Part shown: in pieces, positions 63,564-64,000 of the stretch
Layout: each line of letters begins with the position of its first letter
Position numbering within the stretch: position 1 is the stretch's first letter
NCBI GenBank assembly: GCA_024734495.1
Contig: JALMQS010000314.1
Location: forward strand, 114,553-178,552
DNA length: 64,000 nucleotides
Reading direction: 5' to 3'
Origin: Forficula auricularia
Lineage: Eukaryota > Arthropoda > Insecta > Dermaptera > Forficulidae
Program-made: the position numbers and the translations under genes
The notes under the pieces: model-generated
The model's database searches: none
The model's input: the letters and a program-made list of their open reading frames with translations, nothing else
Told to the model about the DNA's origin: nothing

Positions 63564-63754
63564 TACTTCTCTAATTATACGGATCAACAAAAATTTCTCC
63601 CTGTAAACCTAACAATGGATTCAAGTAGAGTTTTCAACGCTGATTATCATGCAATTTCCCGATTTTTTACAACACGTCAGAGTTTTGAGATATTGTCGGT
63701 CAAAATGGCCATTTTGACCTATTTTCGAGTCCCATTAAATATTAAAAAGAAATA

Positions 63755-63998
63755 TTTGACGTAATAGATCCCCTTTGATTTAAAAAAATTTTTATCACTT
63801 GTTTTTAGCTCAATTAGAACTCGAGTTATAACTATAAAAAAGTAAAACTACGTGATTATAAAGGATAAAAAACATAAATAAAAACATATTGTCTTAGTTT
63901 TTTAGTTACAACTCGAGTTCTAATTGAGCTAAAAACAAGTGATAATTTGAAAATCAAAGAGGAAGCTTTTTTCTATTACGTCAATAAAATATTTTTAT
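63755..63998. mobile_element. Foldback element at right window edge
   Basis: Arms of about 95 bp are inverted copies (TAGCTCAATTAGAACTCGAG with its inverse, and ATTTGACGTAATAGA with TCTATTACGTCAATAAA). The right end may extend past the window. Confidence 0.65.
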
Positions 63999-64000
63999 TT

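Overview
This window is nuclear DNA of an insect, order not determinable from the sequence. It is AT-rich and packed with transposable elements. Insect origin follows from a three-exon Osiris gene, a family known only from insects, plus eukaryotic intron-containing genes (MCM6 and a regulator-of-calcineurin exon) and insect-type Penelope, RTE, Ty3/gypsy, hAT, mariner and PIF-like elements. Host coding DNA is only about 1.6 kb of the 64 kb. All of it is on the minus strand.

Layout of host genes: (1) 7.46-7.88 kb holds one RCAN (calcipressin) exon that stops in the middle of the family signature. (2) An Osiris gene spans 42,694 to 11,464. Its exons are at 42,694-42,399, 35,537-35,389 and 11,756-11,464. 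Splice phases match, the product is 245 residues, the introns are 6.9 and 23.6 kb and consist almost wholly of repeats, and a TATA box lies about 50 bp upstream of the ATG. (3) The last four exons of MCM6 run from 61,299 to 58,983. One of its introns carries a SINE and a decayed RTE retrotransposon.

Layout of mobile DNA: SINE copies at 0.4-0.9, 19.7, 47.3, 59.5 and 63.1 kb. A hAT-rich left end (0.9-8.3 kb). A gag-only LTR element with matching 132-bp LTRs (13.0-14.7 kb). A gypsy 3' end split by a PIF-type MITE (21.4-22.2 kb). Helentron-type (HINE/DINE-1-like) elements at 22.9-25.0, 43.7, 48.8 and 52.9 kb. A foldback family with AAGTCGG ends at 6.3, 14.8, 22.5/25.0 and 31.5 kb. A five-copy MITE family with CGAGGGG ends, and a deleted mariner at 58.0 kb.

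The most striking theme is a set of Penelope-like retroelements between 28 and 62 kb. They are arranged as head-to-head inverted dimers. Six of them have 10-15 bp target-site duplications that I can read directly. Their arms carry hammerhead-ribozyme motifs (CTGANGA, helix II, GAAA, NUH). Two (33.85-35.28 and 37.10-39.20 kb) also carry GIY-YIG endonuclease ORFs but no reverse transcriptase. Smaller ones (250-630 bp) have no ORF and look like non-autonomous riders. Helix II of the motifs shows compensatory base changes between copies. The only reverse transcriptase trace of this type is a pseudogene with YVDD at 26.8-27.0 kb.

Two limits apply throughout. Family assignments of non-coding repeats rest on termini, target-site duplications and copies visible within this one window. 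Some superfamily names (foldback, R1-R6 repeats) are therefore left open.
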